This document shows positions 37,595 to 54,400 of a DNA stretch of 64,000 bases, piece after piece. The position numbers and the translations under genes are program-made. The stretch lies in NCBI GenBank assembly GCA_011634665.1, contig WAEK01000022.1, positions 538,501 to 602,500 of the forward strand. The letters are read 5' to 3'. The stretch is from Mortierella sp. BCC40632. Taxonomy: Eukaryota > Mortierellomycota > Mortierellomycetes > Mortierellales > Mortierellaceae. Every line of letters starts with the position of its first letter. The stretch's first letter is position 1. The notes beneath the pieces are model-generated. The model made no database searches and was not told the DNA's origin. It saw only the letters and a program-made list of their open reading frames with translations.

Positions 37595-40500
37595 TTGTGT
37601 CTCACTCCATCTTCAATCTTGATTTGGAGAAGTACGTAAGGGGAAACATGTTCTCCAGTTGACGGTTGGAACGAGATGTGCAAAGTTGTACATAGACTAT
37701 GTGTGTGTGTGTGGGGGGGGGTCCAATGCGCTCAAAAAGGTACTCGATCAGACTGTGTATTGAATATACTCCAGTTATCCTGAAACTACTTTTATTCCAG
37801 AAGGGGTAGTGGGATTAGTATGCTCTTTTACATTTTTGAATAACCGCTATGAATGTTGGATGAAGAAATATCTATTGTTTGGTCAGATCAGCGAATTAAC
37901 GTCGCCAAAGATACTAATCCCCTTCCTCTCTCTCTCTTTTTCTTTTTTTTTTTTTTTTTTTTTTTTAATCGGTCACTGTAGTTCACGTTGTGGATGGATT
38001 CAATGTGACCGACCAACAAAAAAAAAATGCTTCTAAAAAAAAAAAAAAAAAAGATCAAAGGAGCCTAGGGAGAGGGGGGACTGTGTTCTCTTGGCTGTGA
38101 GATTATTGGTGAAATATGTATTCCTTGAGGTTTACCATTGGGAAAATGTCAAGAATAGAGCTTTCTCTCTCTCTTCAATAGTCGCCTCTTGAGCGTTAGT
38201 GTCATTCTGAAAACTTCATAACGACTGGAGATGTCATGCATCTTGATGGATGAGCCCGAGCATGGTCTGTGCTGTAAGAGTCTGTTAGTACTTTGCCCCT
38301 TCGACAACCAACTGATAGTTGAGTGTGCACAGCCATGGCTCGAGAGTAGAGCAGTATAAGGCGATGGTATCCAAGCATTTTTTTAGGTAAGGATATCGTG
38401 TATTCTTTTTTTGTGCGATTCCAACCATGGAGAGCCTTGTGGATATTTGATACTTTGGTTGTGAATATAGTGAGCAGTTGTTGCGGTTGCTTTGTTGCCT
38501 ACATCCATTTATCGCTTCACTTCGTTCATCTACTTGTTAACTATCCTTTCGCCTGTCACTTACTTTTATTGAATCTATCACAGGCGCAAGGCGCAGATGA
38601 AGAGTAAAAATGGCCTCTCTTTGTATTCTCTTGTAATAGCTCTTTGTGTTTCTAGACAATACACTTGAATTCTGATATTTTTTGTCCTTTATCTAATTTT
38701 TTAGACATTAAAAAAGCGTTATCTACAAAAGCTGAAAGAGCGATAGCAGCAACGACTGAGTTTTGGTAAAGAGGTAAAGTATGATGCGTCTGGAATGGCG
38801 GGGACAGTCGCTGCTATTAAAGAGGCAGCATTAAATAGATCCGATATAATGAGACAATAATATATTCTGTGGACTTGACCGACAGAGCCCTTCTCGCTGC
38901 TCTGTCCAAGGCAACGAAGTCCCGTGAGAGTAACAACAATCAATCTCGTTCAAAGTGGCGTAGAGAGGATGAGTTAAGGAAGGCGAAGGAGCCGGTTGGC
39001 CTCGAGAGGTGTTTGGAAAGCCTCGAGGACAAGATAGACAACACCACCAAGGCATGGAGGACCTAAACAAAGTGGATGTGTGGATAAAAAGTAGATGAAG
39101 GCTCCAAGACTATACTTGTCCTGCTCTTAGCCTATTCCACTGACAAAGATGGGCTAGCTTCTCCACTACTAGTAAAGTGGCGGGTAAGATTCGACTTTTA
39201 GATTTGATCATTTCCAAGGGAGACCTCGATCACCACTGCACATTAAAACTACTTGTCGGATCATGACATCGCTCCTCTTTCTGGTACCAACCAACAGCGC
39301 CACAATGGCGACTCCGAGTTTAAGTGAAAGAGATGTGTGAGGCTCTTTTACTCTACCAAATCCCTCTATCAGCATTGACTAGAAACTTGTTGCCCGAGAC
39401 ATCATTGAGTGTCTGTTGAGAATAGAGCCTATAAATGGTCGAGATTCCTCTCAGAAACCTTCTTGGATATTTTATCAAAGTTCTGGGCGACGGCGCCTGA
39501 CAATACCTAAGGTTAATGAGCGGTCTTTATGACATAGACAAGACAGGATCGGTTGATCCAGGATTTTCTATAGTTTCTGATAGTCTTTTTTGATGTTGCA
39601 AGATGAACTATCCTCTTATTACAACTGGGTCCGAATTAGAAGGACTGTGCTTGAAATTCAAAGCGAGATGCTAGACATGACTGTGAGACAAGACGGAAGC
39701 CAAAGAACTAAAGACCACAGGACACCGTAGCAAGGTTCAGCTGAAGTGAGATATCATCTTCACTTGAGAGTTGACGGATACTATTGCAGTGAGGAGACTA
39801 TACATGGGCAATCTGGTGGGGGAGCTAAACATATGCTTCTCCAAGAGGAAGAAGGAGAGTTTTCGTGTCTGTAAAAGAGCACTACGCTAGAAGGCTGTCG
39901 TTTCTTGGGGGCTTGATAGAACCCGCAACGGTAGCCCCTCCCTCTCTCTATCTCTCTATCTATTTCCTTCTCACGCCCTATCTCCACTCGGCTTCTTTCT
40001 TTTTTCTTTCTCGGCTCGACCAAATAGCTTGTTACACCAGAACCATGGTATTGTTTCGCAGATCATTGTTTTCCGAAGTCTGTGCTAGTCACTATCTAAC
40101 CCACATATCATTCTTCCTTCTCTTCCTGGACTTGGATGCCCATTCTCTCTTTTTTTGCCCGCTTCAAGCTTTGAGTCGAAACTCATAGAGGAGTGAATGT
40201 CTATGGAGACTGACCTACCTTTGTTCTTGTTTTCTTTTTTGGTTGCTCATCACTTTTGTTATTTACCGCACACACACACACATACACACACACACACACA
40301 TACACGCACACACAGCATAAACACTCTGGCTCTTTCCCGATGTATACTATTGTGGTCTCATGGTCTCGGCTACAGGTAATTGGGGTGGAGCATGAGCAAG
40401 GGAACAAGAAAAAGAAAAAGGAACAGAAAAGACAGTGAAAAAGAGGAAAAGAGGCCTCCTGGAGACCCGGCAATGGGAGGCGGCATCATATTTATAATCC

Positions 40501-41432
40501 CTGCATCTCCCGTGAGACCGGTGGAGAGGTCGGAGGCGACAAGGACAACGAGGGATCCCGAAAATCCTGGAGTCGGGCCCGTCTCCGACCGGAGAAGTGT
40601 GGAAGCGGGGGATCTTTCCGGTCTTCTCCCCTCCCTCCCACCTCACTTCGGGAAGCAACCAGCGGCTTGCGGGTCCTTTCTTCCGATCGACCTGTACGAC
40701 AGTGAGAGTTCATGTGGGGTGGAGAAGGGAAAGTGGAGCAGACTAAAGGGTACGGAGGTAGGAAGAGGAGGATGAGAGAAGGAGAGAAGGAGAAAGAGAG
40801 TGAGCAGCGACAGTGTTTGCCCGCCCCGCGTTTGTTGAGTCTAGTGAGGACATCATAAACCTTATTGAGATCTCGATCAGAGGACGCGGCCGAACGAGTA
40901 GGGCAACAAGGGAGGGGGACTTGGGAGGCCCTGCCTTGCTTTATTGCTTCTCCTGGGTGGCGAGAAAAGCCAAAGCGAAGAAGTAGGAAGATGAAGGAGG
41001 AGGAAGAGGAGGAGGATTGGTTGTGGAAAGGAAGGCAAGACCAGCCAAGGCGCGGAAGTGTATGAGAGCGAAGCGAGTGAGAAAGAGCGAAGGCGAGCGA
41101 GTGACTGTGTCTCTGGCGTATGTGTTCAGAGCGAGTGCGGGCCGAGAAAGCGGGCCAGGGACGGGGGAGACGGACATTGGGCGGGCAGAGTGATCCACCA
41201 GCCAGGACACAACACAACGTCTTTTACTCTCTCTTTCTCTTTGTTCCATCTCCATTCCATCTCTTGTTTCCATCCATTCCATCTCTCCATTTCTTCCATC
41301 CCTTCACTTTTTTTTTTCATCCCATCCGGTTCTCCATCCTTTCCTTCTTCTTCTTCTTCTTCTTCTCTCTCTCTCTCTTTCTTCCTCCCCGACCTCTTCT
41401 CCACCCCTTACCTTGCTACTCACATTTCAGCC
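35936..41432. other. 5.5-kb intergenic region; middle part differs from its flanks
   Basis: No intact gene recognised. Flanks are low-complexity: T tracts near 37946-37966 and A near 38034-38051, (CT)n at 37556-37587, TTTA repeats at 37300-37316 and (AC)n at 40269-40314. About 38200-39780 is free of such repeats and has mixed codon-like sequence broken by many stops, so it may be old decayed coding DNA. The right end (41200-41430) is the CT-rich leader of the Mpv17-like gene. Confidence 0.5.
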
Positions 41433-42584
41433 ATGACCGGAACTGCCGTTACTCCCGCCCAGGCCTCGTTTGCCTCGACCCTCCTGGCCGCATATCTTGC
41501 CCAGTTGGCAGCCAACCCCTTGAGGACCAAGGCTTTGACCTCAGGCACTCTCTCGGGTCTTCAGGAGATCACAGCCACCAAACTCTCGGGCATGCCCCGC
41601 TCCAAGAATCCCGATGACTTTATCTTTGGTATCAACAAACGTGTTGTCCAGATGGCTCTCTACGGTATGTTTTATTTTGCTTCGAAGGAGCAAGGACGAA
41701 TAGCGACAACTTTTCTTTTCTTTTTCTTTTTTACACGAGACAAAAGTTCTGCGGACCTCATTCTTTGGGTCTCTTGTTGTGGAGAGACTGAGACTAAAAG
41801 GGCAAGAGAATAATGACCGGAGCAGAGCACAATCACGCTCCCTCTAGCCCATGACCATAGTCAACTTGAAAGTTTCGTGGGAACAAAAAAAAAAAAAAAA
41901 AAAAATAAGAGCAATGGAAAAAAAAAAAAAAAAAAAAAAAATAGCAGCCTCAAGAGGGAGGCATACCTTGGAATTATCACAACTCAGCCTTGATCCCTAC
42001 TCATGCTCTTCTCTAACCACAACGCTCGTCTTCTCTCCTTCTATGTTAGGTCTGCTGGTCAGCGGTCCTTTGGCACACGGTTTGTTTGAGCTCGTCACGA
42101 AGCGTTTCATTGGCAAGGAGGGCGCCAAGTGGAAGATTGCCCAGATCATGAGCACTCAGCTCATCACTTCTCCTATCCAGAACGCAAGTATGTCCTATCT
42201 TTTCTTTTTTCCATCGAGAGAGAGAGATAGACCTTCAACGCACACGGAGTATATTATACTGTGGACAAGATTATTAATCTTCAACATTTCTCCCAATCTT
42301 AAACCCGATGACTAGCCTATATCTTGGCCATGGCCTTGTTTGCAGGAGCACGCTCGACAGCCCAGATCAAGGCCGCTTTCAAGCAGGGATACTTGAACAT
42401 GATGAAGACTTCCTGGATGATCTCTCCTTTGTCGATGGCTTTTGCTCAAAAGTTCCTCCCCCCCAACGTCTGGGTTCCCTTCTTCAACTTGGTTGCATTC
42501 ACCTTTGGCACTTATGTCAACACCAGCATCAAGAAGGCTCGTCTTGCTCAGCTCAAGAAGGAGCAGGAGGAGAAGCGCGATTAA
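41433..42584 (+). CDS. Mpv17/PMP22-family membrane protein
   Basis: Member of the Mpv17/PMP22 family of four-helix proteins found in peroxisomal and inner mitochondrial membranes, thought to form channels. Exons 41433-41664, 42050-42187 and 42316-42584 join in phase to 212 residues, the usual family size. It opens with the typical repeat-like start AAYLAQLAANPLRTKALTSG. It has GLLVSGPLAHGLFE in the second helix and ends with the family signature WVPFFNLVAFTFGTYVN near the C-terminus. A Lys-rich tail (SIKKARLAQLKKEQ) follows. Sequence style is closer to peroxisomal PXMP2-type members than to Sym1, but location cannot be decided from this. Confidence 0.93.
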
Positions 42585-42691
42585 GCTTAAAAAGCTCTTG
42601 TGATTGAAAATGAGAAGAATATCCGATCCGCGGTCAATGGTGCTGGTAACGATACTTTACTATAGACTGGTGACAGATGTTGATCATGCCA

Positions 42692-42731
<40 letters not shown>

Positions 42732-42908
42732 AAAGAAGGAAAAAAAATAAAATACTCCATTTTACATGATTTTCAGGAGGAGATCATACTCAGGAGGGAC
42801 CATGCAAGGATCTACCCAACGGTGCGGACAAAACTCGAGCGACAAATAATGTTTATCAGTGGGCTTATATAAAGTAGTAAAAACAATAATAATAGGGGAA
42901 TGAATGCG
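42585..42908. other. Convergent 3' region with a 37-nt A tract
   Basis: 324 bp between the Mpv17-like and NEMF stop codons. It contains A37 at about 42693-42729 followed by an AATAAA-like string (about 42746). Termination signals of both genes probably lie here. Confidence 0.55.
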
Positions 42909-47479
<4,571 letters not shown>

Positions 47480-47799
47480 GGCGAGACGAATGAGAGTGAG
47501 TGAGTGAGTAAGTGAGAGTGGAGATGCAATAGGGTTGTGTGGGTGAGAGTAGACAAAAATGAATTGAAGTGAGAGAGTGACAAGAGATTGTAAAGAGAGC
47601 GATGATCTTTAGAGGCAATGACAGATGCAGAGAAGAAATAAGGATGGATCGATCTGATCTGGCGAGGGTGTGCCAATGGAGCAATTGGAGTCTGTGATCA
47701 CATTCTTTCTTTGGCTCGGTGCGCCCTTCTTCGCCCCGCCTGCGCCTCATTTATTTAATAGTCAGCTCTCGCCCCTATGACAAATGGGTTTCTGCCCAC

Positions 47800-49246
47800 T
47801 CACAGTTTGGTGGTGTTGGACGCCTTCTTCTCAGCGAGGTACTGGACTAGATCCTTATATAGACCATACCATGTTGGGATCAGGTGCGTCAACTGCTTCT
47901 CTTCCGCAATCCGGATCGGGTTGGTCAGGATCACTTCCATCTCCAGCGGCCGGCCCTCTTCCAAGTCCACAACCATGCTTGCCTTGTATCCATCAGCGAG
48001 ACGTGCACTTGTCTCCATGCTCTGCTGAACTAATACCGAGGGGATATCGTGTCCAAGCGCTCTGGCCAGAATCACGATCTCTGTCATGGTTGTCTCGGCC
48101 ATTGCCTTGTACTTTTCACTCGCAAGCACATCGGAAACTGTCCAGAGATCTGACAGGATGCACACGGGGTTCATTGAGCCGTTCCTGTGGAACATAAGCA
48201 AGAGAACAATTAGATATCCAGAGAACAGTCCACATTCCGCATCCCCTCTGTCTTTCCAAGATCATCAAGCAAAAGAAAAAGAAAGAAAGGGAGTACGTTA
48301 CCATACGAGCTTGCGCCATCGGTAGTTCTGGATGTCATCAACAGTGGTAGACTCGATCCCTCCTGCGCTGCAACGATCTCCAAACACCTTGAGCGCTCCC
48401 TTTGCGTCAACACCCTCAATAGGCTCAAATAGACCAGTGCATAGCCGCTGGACTTCACCCGAGTGGTAAACGACCCCGAGCTCGTTCTGGGTCACACCAA
48501 TGTAAGCGATCGCTGAAAGGATTGGGTTTCGGGGGAAGCGAGCCTTAATAGGGTCCTCGATCCCGATGCCATTCTGGATGAGGACAATGGCCGCATTGGG
48601 TGATGCCTCGACAGCAGGACTGATAATGTCGGCGATTGAGTATACATCAGGCAAGGCCTTCATGCATACCAGAATAAAGTCGAATTCTTCCTTTGGCACG
48701 GACTTGACCACTGTATACAGCATTGAATGAGAGTGAGTCATTAAGAGAGATGAGAAGAGGGTACACAAAGAAGGAGTGGCATGGTCTTGAAATAATGACA
48801 GCCAAGCAAACGCCCTTGCTCGTAGTGATCGATGTTCAATTGAGAATGCTCTAGAGTTGTCTTACCATGATCAGGCTTGAAGACGTGAGGACCTTTGCCC
48901 CAGGCAACGGTCTGTATCTCAATACCCTTTGTCCGAACGGCGTCGTAGTTCGACCTACAAACTGCTGTAACCGTGCAGTTACCAGACTGCTGGAAGCGCC
49001 ATGTGTAGTAGGCACCGATAGCTCCGGTGCCAACTGCTCGGCAGACGGGGTAAGGAGGTTATTTAGGAGGAGTGTTGGAGAAAGTGTGGAGAAAGGTGGT
49101 TAAGAATGGCACAGTGTGGCAAAGTATGCAGAGAGCAATTCGTTGCACAGGCAGGCTGAGCAGAGACAATATGAGTATGGGGGCAGGCATGACATGGAAT
49201 GAAACCAACCTGTTAGGATGCGGGCATGAGAGAATTGAAGTGTCAT
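47800..49246 (-). CDS. Ketopantoate reductase (ApbA/PanE) family oxidoreductase
   Basis: NADPH-dependent reductase of the 2-dehydropantoate 2-reductase family, which makes pantoate for CoA synthesis; several fungal paralogues have unknown substrates. Exons 49246-49210, 49033-48866, 48710-48302 and 48184-47800 join in phase to 332 residues, a normal length. The first, 12-codon exon was found by phase and supplies MTLQFSHARILT before the Rossmann motif VGTGAIGAYYTW. The core has DFILVCMKALPD, LIQNGIGIEDPI and, in the C-terminal domain, NYRWRKLVWNGSMNP, where the Lys and Asn fit the family's conserved positions. The SMETSARLADG region matches the final helix pair. It is divergent from the HIBADH gene with 568 bp between starts. 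True panE activity versus a paralogue cannot be told. Confidence 0.88.
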
Positions 49247-49814
49247 TTGGCAGAGAAGGTCGAGTTGATGGACAGGAAATGAGGGGGAGAGGGAATTCAA
49301 AGCTAAATAAAGTCTTGAGGAAACAGAGAGCGATGTACTCGACAGGAACGCCGGGCGTGTATTTAAGCGTGAGGGCTCGAAGGTAGCGCCAATGACGGTG
49401 CTGAGTCAGTGACCAGCATTTGCTGCAACGCCTCGTGGCGATCCGCGAGACAAAACGGCCAAAGGAGAGTGGGGAGTGAGGGGAGTGAGAGGGGAGGACG
49501 GACTCGAGTCCCCTATTTCCCGTTGCGCCATGGAGCTACATGGACTCATGGAGCCATCGAGCCGACAACCCGTCCTTTATTTCCTTCGGCTGTCTATCGA
49601 TCACTCATCGTGGGAAAAACAGCACCCTTCTCCACACGCTACCACCCGCGTTTCTCCTCACTTTTTCCACGGCTCACCCCATCATCCTCTTCTTTTCTTT
49701 CATCCTCATCCTCTTTTCTTTTTTCATCTTCATTCCTCATCCCTCGCTCGGGCACCCTCTCCCCTCCATCTACCCCAGCTTCTTTTCAAACTTCCTTTTC
49801 AGTGACTCTCAACA
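49247..49814. promoter_or_regulatory. Shared divergent promoter, ketopantoate-reductase-like / HIBADH
   Basis: 568 bp between two start codons. The HIBADH side (about 49660-49810) is CT-rich on its coding strand and ends close to the ATG. No specific factor site was identified. Confidence 0.5.
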
Positions 49815-51268
49815 ATGCTCGGCTCCTTCCTTACACGCTCCGCAAAGCCCGCCGCTCGCGCCGTCTCCAGGGCAGGCGCTCCAGGTGTTGCCCTTCGCTT
49901 CAAGTCTACTGGTAAGCAGGCGGCCAAGTTCTCTCTTCCTTCTCTTGCCCTCTGTTGTAGGTCAGACATCCCTGTCTGCTCTAAATCATGGTATGAGAAT
50001 TTGTCATAATGTATCCACAAACTATTCAGGAACCCTTCCCCTTACCGATTTTTCTCACTATGCTCGACTTTACTAGATGTAAGCAATGCTCCAAATGGAG
50101 TTTTTTGAAGGAGGCAGGGAGTATCGGCGTATACCTTCGACTGGAAAGCACCCTGGCGTGTTACTCCGACCCATGTTCCCTTCATAGAACCAACATTTTT
50201 CTTTTCTATTTCCATCTCTGCGGTGATTCAATTAGTCCAAGGTTAAGAGGATTGGCTTCGTCGGCCTCGGCAACATGGGTCTGCCCATGGCCACGAACTT
50301 GTTTAATGGATTCAAGGCCGACGCCGACTTTATCATCTATGACATTAACCAAAAGACGACAGCCAACTTCCTGAAGGACCATAACACTGACCCTAACAAC
50401 AAGGACAAGGTCAAGATCGCCAAGAGCCCCTTGGAGGTTGCTCAGGAGGCCACTGTCATTGTCACCATGCTGCCAGCCTCGCAGCACGTCGATGGTGTCT
50501 ACTTTGGCAAGGATGGTCTCCTGGAGGGCCTCACAAAGGACCATCTTGTTATGGATGCCTCGACCATTGATCAGTCTATGGCTACCAAGGTTGCCAAGAT
50601 TCTGACCGAGCGTGGTGCCACTGCTATTGATGCCCCCGTTTCTGGAGGTACCTTAGAACACTTTCATTGCTTTAAGAGAACACAATTTCGTGAATTTTCA
50701 TTGTTTTGACCTTCATTTATTCAATTGTTTATTTTCAGGAACCGGAGGTGCTCAAGCTGGAACACTGACCTTCATGGTTGGATCGCGCACCGAGGGAGAC
50801 TTTGGCCGTGCCAAGCCTTATTTGGAAAAGATGGGTAAGAACATTGTCTACTGTGGTACGAATGGCAACGGACAGGTGGCCAAGATCTGCAACAACATGT
50901 TGTTGGGTATCTCGATGATTGCGACTTCCGAGACAATGAACCTCGGCGTGCGTATGGGAATGGATCCCAAGCTTTTGGCTGGTATCCTTAACACCTCAAG
51001 TGGCCGCTGCTGGAGCAGTGAGGTCTACAACCCTTGCCCAGGTGTTCAAGAGAACTCTGCCGCGACGCGTGGATACTCTGGAGGATTCGGTATGCCATTG
51101 ATGGCCAAGGACTTGCGTCTGGCTGTGAATGCCGCTGTTGAGACCAAGTCCACTGTTCTGTTGGGAGCTCTTGCCCAGCAGCTCTATAACCAGATGGCGG
51201 CCAATAAGGAGTATGAGCAACTGGACTTCAGTGCCGCCTACAAGTGGCTCTCCGAGAACTCCAAGTAG
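49815..51268 (+). CDS. 3-hydroxyisobutyrate dehydrogenase, mitochondrial
   Basis: Valine-catabolism enzyme that oxidises 3-hydroxyisobutyrate to methylmalonate semialdehyde with NAD, in mitochondria. Exon 1 (49815-49911) encodes an Arg/Ala/Ser-rich presequence ending RFKST. The Rossmann exon starts near 50236 (SKVKRIGFVGLGNMG) and runs to 50647. Exon 50739-51268 ends the protein. Conserved features are GLGNMG, the substrate loop DAPVSGGTGGAQAGTL, and catalytic Lys in GNGQVAKICNNMLLG. The join from exon 1 (ends in phase 1) to 50236 (needs phase 0) does not fit directly. At least one small exon between them is likely; 49961-49990 is bounded by AG and GT but alone does not restore phase. Estimated length is about 350 residues. 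Confidence 0.93.
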
Positions 51269-51401
51269 AAGGGAGACATAGCATACCTCTAGATTCAAAA
51301 TACATTTCTTGCCCAGTCACACTGTTTACTTTTTTTTTTTTTTTTTTTTTGAGCAGTGGTCAGAGCATTCATGCACGACGCATCTTTCCACAGCAATTAC
51401 C

Positions 51402-54400
51402 ATGGGGCGTAATCGACCACGATACAATGAGCGTGCTCGTCAGTCGGGGAATAGCTCCTCGAGCAGACCACATGCTAACCCAAGAGATGGTGGCAGGAAG
51501 GCGACCAAACCCACAGCCCTTCAACCGTAAAACATCCTCTTTTCTTTCTTCGTTCCCAATTGTCACATACATGCCTTTGCATGTCGCCAGAGGACCCAAA
51601 CCAGAAATGTTGGTCATCCTGTCCCTAATATGCTGCAAAATGGACTCTTACCCTTCCCTAGAACCGACTCGAATGCCTTGATTCTTACACCAGGGGGAGT
51701 GGATACCGAGGCCATCAAATTTAATGAGGAGGTTCGTAGTCAAGCAATCCTGACCAGCCCAGAGCTTCCCAACCTAGCCATTCCTTGACTATCTAGCAGA
51801 TCACTGGAATGAGACAGCGCTACTGACGCCACTACAATTCTTCTATCATCACTGTACAAACCGTATAGGCAGTCATTCCAAAAATGAGCAGCAAAAAGAA
51901 GAAGAGACTGGAAAAGTACATTGTAAGCAAGAACCCGGTTTCTATCAAAGGAAAGAAGAAACATGCACTGTCTCTGTCAAAGCGCTAACACGACCGAGAG
52001 GGGTTTTACCATTTCATTTCATTCAACAGGATAAAAAACTCAAGAAGGATGCTCGTGGCGATCTGTTCAAAAAATTGGAGGAGCAAGCCTGGACATCTGA
52101 TCTGTTGAAATCCAGTCGAACCCTTGGACAAAACAAAGAAACAATGAAGCAAAAGCTCAGAAGAGCACTCAACGAGGAACGGTTAGGTCTGGATCGCTCT
52201 GACTCCAGCGTCAGACTCTATGCAGACTCCAGTGCTGCTCAATACGATGACTACATGGATGAAGATGCAGAGGATAGCGATGATTCTGATGAAAGTGATA
52301 TCGAGAACAGTGGCAACTCTGCTCCCGCTAAGCAACCTTTGGTTCCAGCCCAGTCCACTACTGCCTCCCCCAGCACTACTCCGGCATTCGTTCCAAAGCC
52401 AGTGTCAACAACACCTGCTGTTACTGGAAGCGCACTAAAGGTTGGCGCTTCGATCCTTGTCAGGAAATCGACAACAAAGAAGCCAGTAAGTTGAGCTGAG
52501 CTGCGCCTGGCTATTTTTTTTTTTTTTTTTTTTTTTCATTCTCTAAGTACATCGTTACCCATGTAATAAGAAGCGCCTGCCATACTAATTATTTTTTTTT
52601 TTCCGATTCTCTAGTCGCGTTTGGAATTGCTTAGGGCACAAAAGGAGGCTGCTCGACAAAAAGAGCGCGAAAGTTCCTTTGACAGTTCCAACTCGGAGTA
52701 TGACTCTTCCTCAGACGACGGTAGCGACGGCGACGACGATGACGACAAAGATGTGAGCAATGCAGGAGATAAGCACGGCGCAAGTGATGGTGAGGACGAT
52801 GAACCAGCAAAGAAGAAGAGACGCGGCTGGATGACAGATCTAGGTGGGTTGGCCACCGGCACTGAAGGCGAAGGCAGCGAAAGAATCATCTCCAACATTG
52901 ATAGTCTCCCAGAGAGGACGGGAGAGTATGTTTCTGCCCGAGTAGAGCCACAAAGAGATCTCCTTGGCAATCGAGTCGCACAGATTCAACAGTTGGAGAA
53001 GGGTGAAGTCACCGAGGTGAGTCGAGTCTTCACACTGGAGCTATCGTCCTATCTATTAGGGTATATACTGGATGCTAAATGTTCTATGGTATTTGTAATG
53101 TCTAGGCCTTCAACGTCCATGTTGAAAGAGATCCTGAGATCCAAGAGACTCGACTCCAACTTCCAGTCGTTACAGAGGAACAGTACATTATGGAACAGAT
53201 CCGGTACAACGACGTTATCATCATTAAAGGCGAGACTGGTTCAGGAAAGACGACTCAAGTTCCTCAGTTCTTGTACGAGGCAGGATATGGACACCCAGAC
53301 AGTCCTAACCCAGGCATGATCGGTATCACTCAGCCTCGACGTGTGGCCGCTGTCTCAATGGCCGATCGTGTTGCTAAGGAATTGAATCTGCCAGCATCCA
53401 AGATTTCGCATCAGATCCGATACGACGCTACTACATCTCCAGAGACAGTGATGAAGTTCATGACAGACGGTGTCTTGCTTCGAGAACTCAACTCTGACTT
53501 TTTGCTTCGCCGATACTCGGTCATTATCATTGATGAGGCACACGAACGGAGCCTTAACACCGATATTTTGATTGGTGCTCTCAGTCGTATCGTCCGGTTA
53601 CGCCGCGAGGAGAGCAGAAAGGATCCCAAGAACTCAAAACCGCTCAAGCTCATCATCATGTCTGCTACCCTTGTCATCGAAGAGTTTACCAAAAACGAAC
53701 GTCTCTTTGGTCACCTCAACCCCAAAAAGAAGTCTAAAAAGGCAAAGAAGGAGAGCGCTGGAGATGATGATGAAAGCATGGACTCGGCTGCTGAAGATGA
53801 GGAGAAGACACCCAAAGATCTTGTACCTGTGGTCAGTGTAGATGTGAAAAAGATTTACGGCGTCACCCTCCATTTCAACAAAAAGACACCTGAAGTTGAT
53901 TATGTCACAGAGGCGTACAAGAAGATTTGCAAGATTCATACACGTCTTCCTGAAGGAGGCATCCTCGTGTTCTTGACTGGTCAAGCAGAGATTATGACCT
54001 TAGTCAAGAAACTAAGAAAGAAGTTTCCATTTCCGGAAAAGACCACTACGGATGTTTCTGCAGAGTCTAAAAAACCAAATGGAAAGGGCAAGGAGACCAA
54101 GTCAAGCAAAAAGACTGGAGATACCGAGCAAGCATCAGAGGAGACAAACCAGGAGCTTGATCCCAGGAATGAAGTTGTCGAGCTAGAAGACATGACCCTT
54201 GGTGACTCTGAAGCAGTTATTAAGGAAGCAGAAGGAGCAGAAGAAAACGATGAGACGTTTGATCTGGATGGATCTGACTCTGAAGAGGAGCTCCTTGAAG
54301 GTGATGAGGTCCTTGAGGAGTCTCCTGATGCTGGTACTGCACCACTCCACGTTCTGCCACTCTACTCTCTTTTGAAGACTGAAGATCAAATGAGAGTGTT

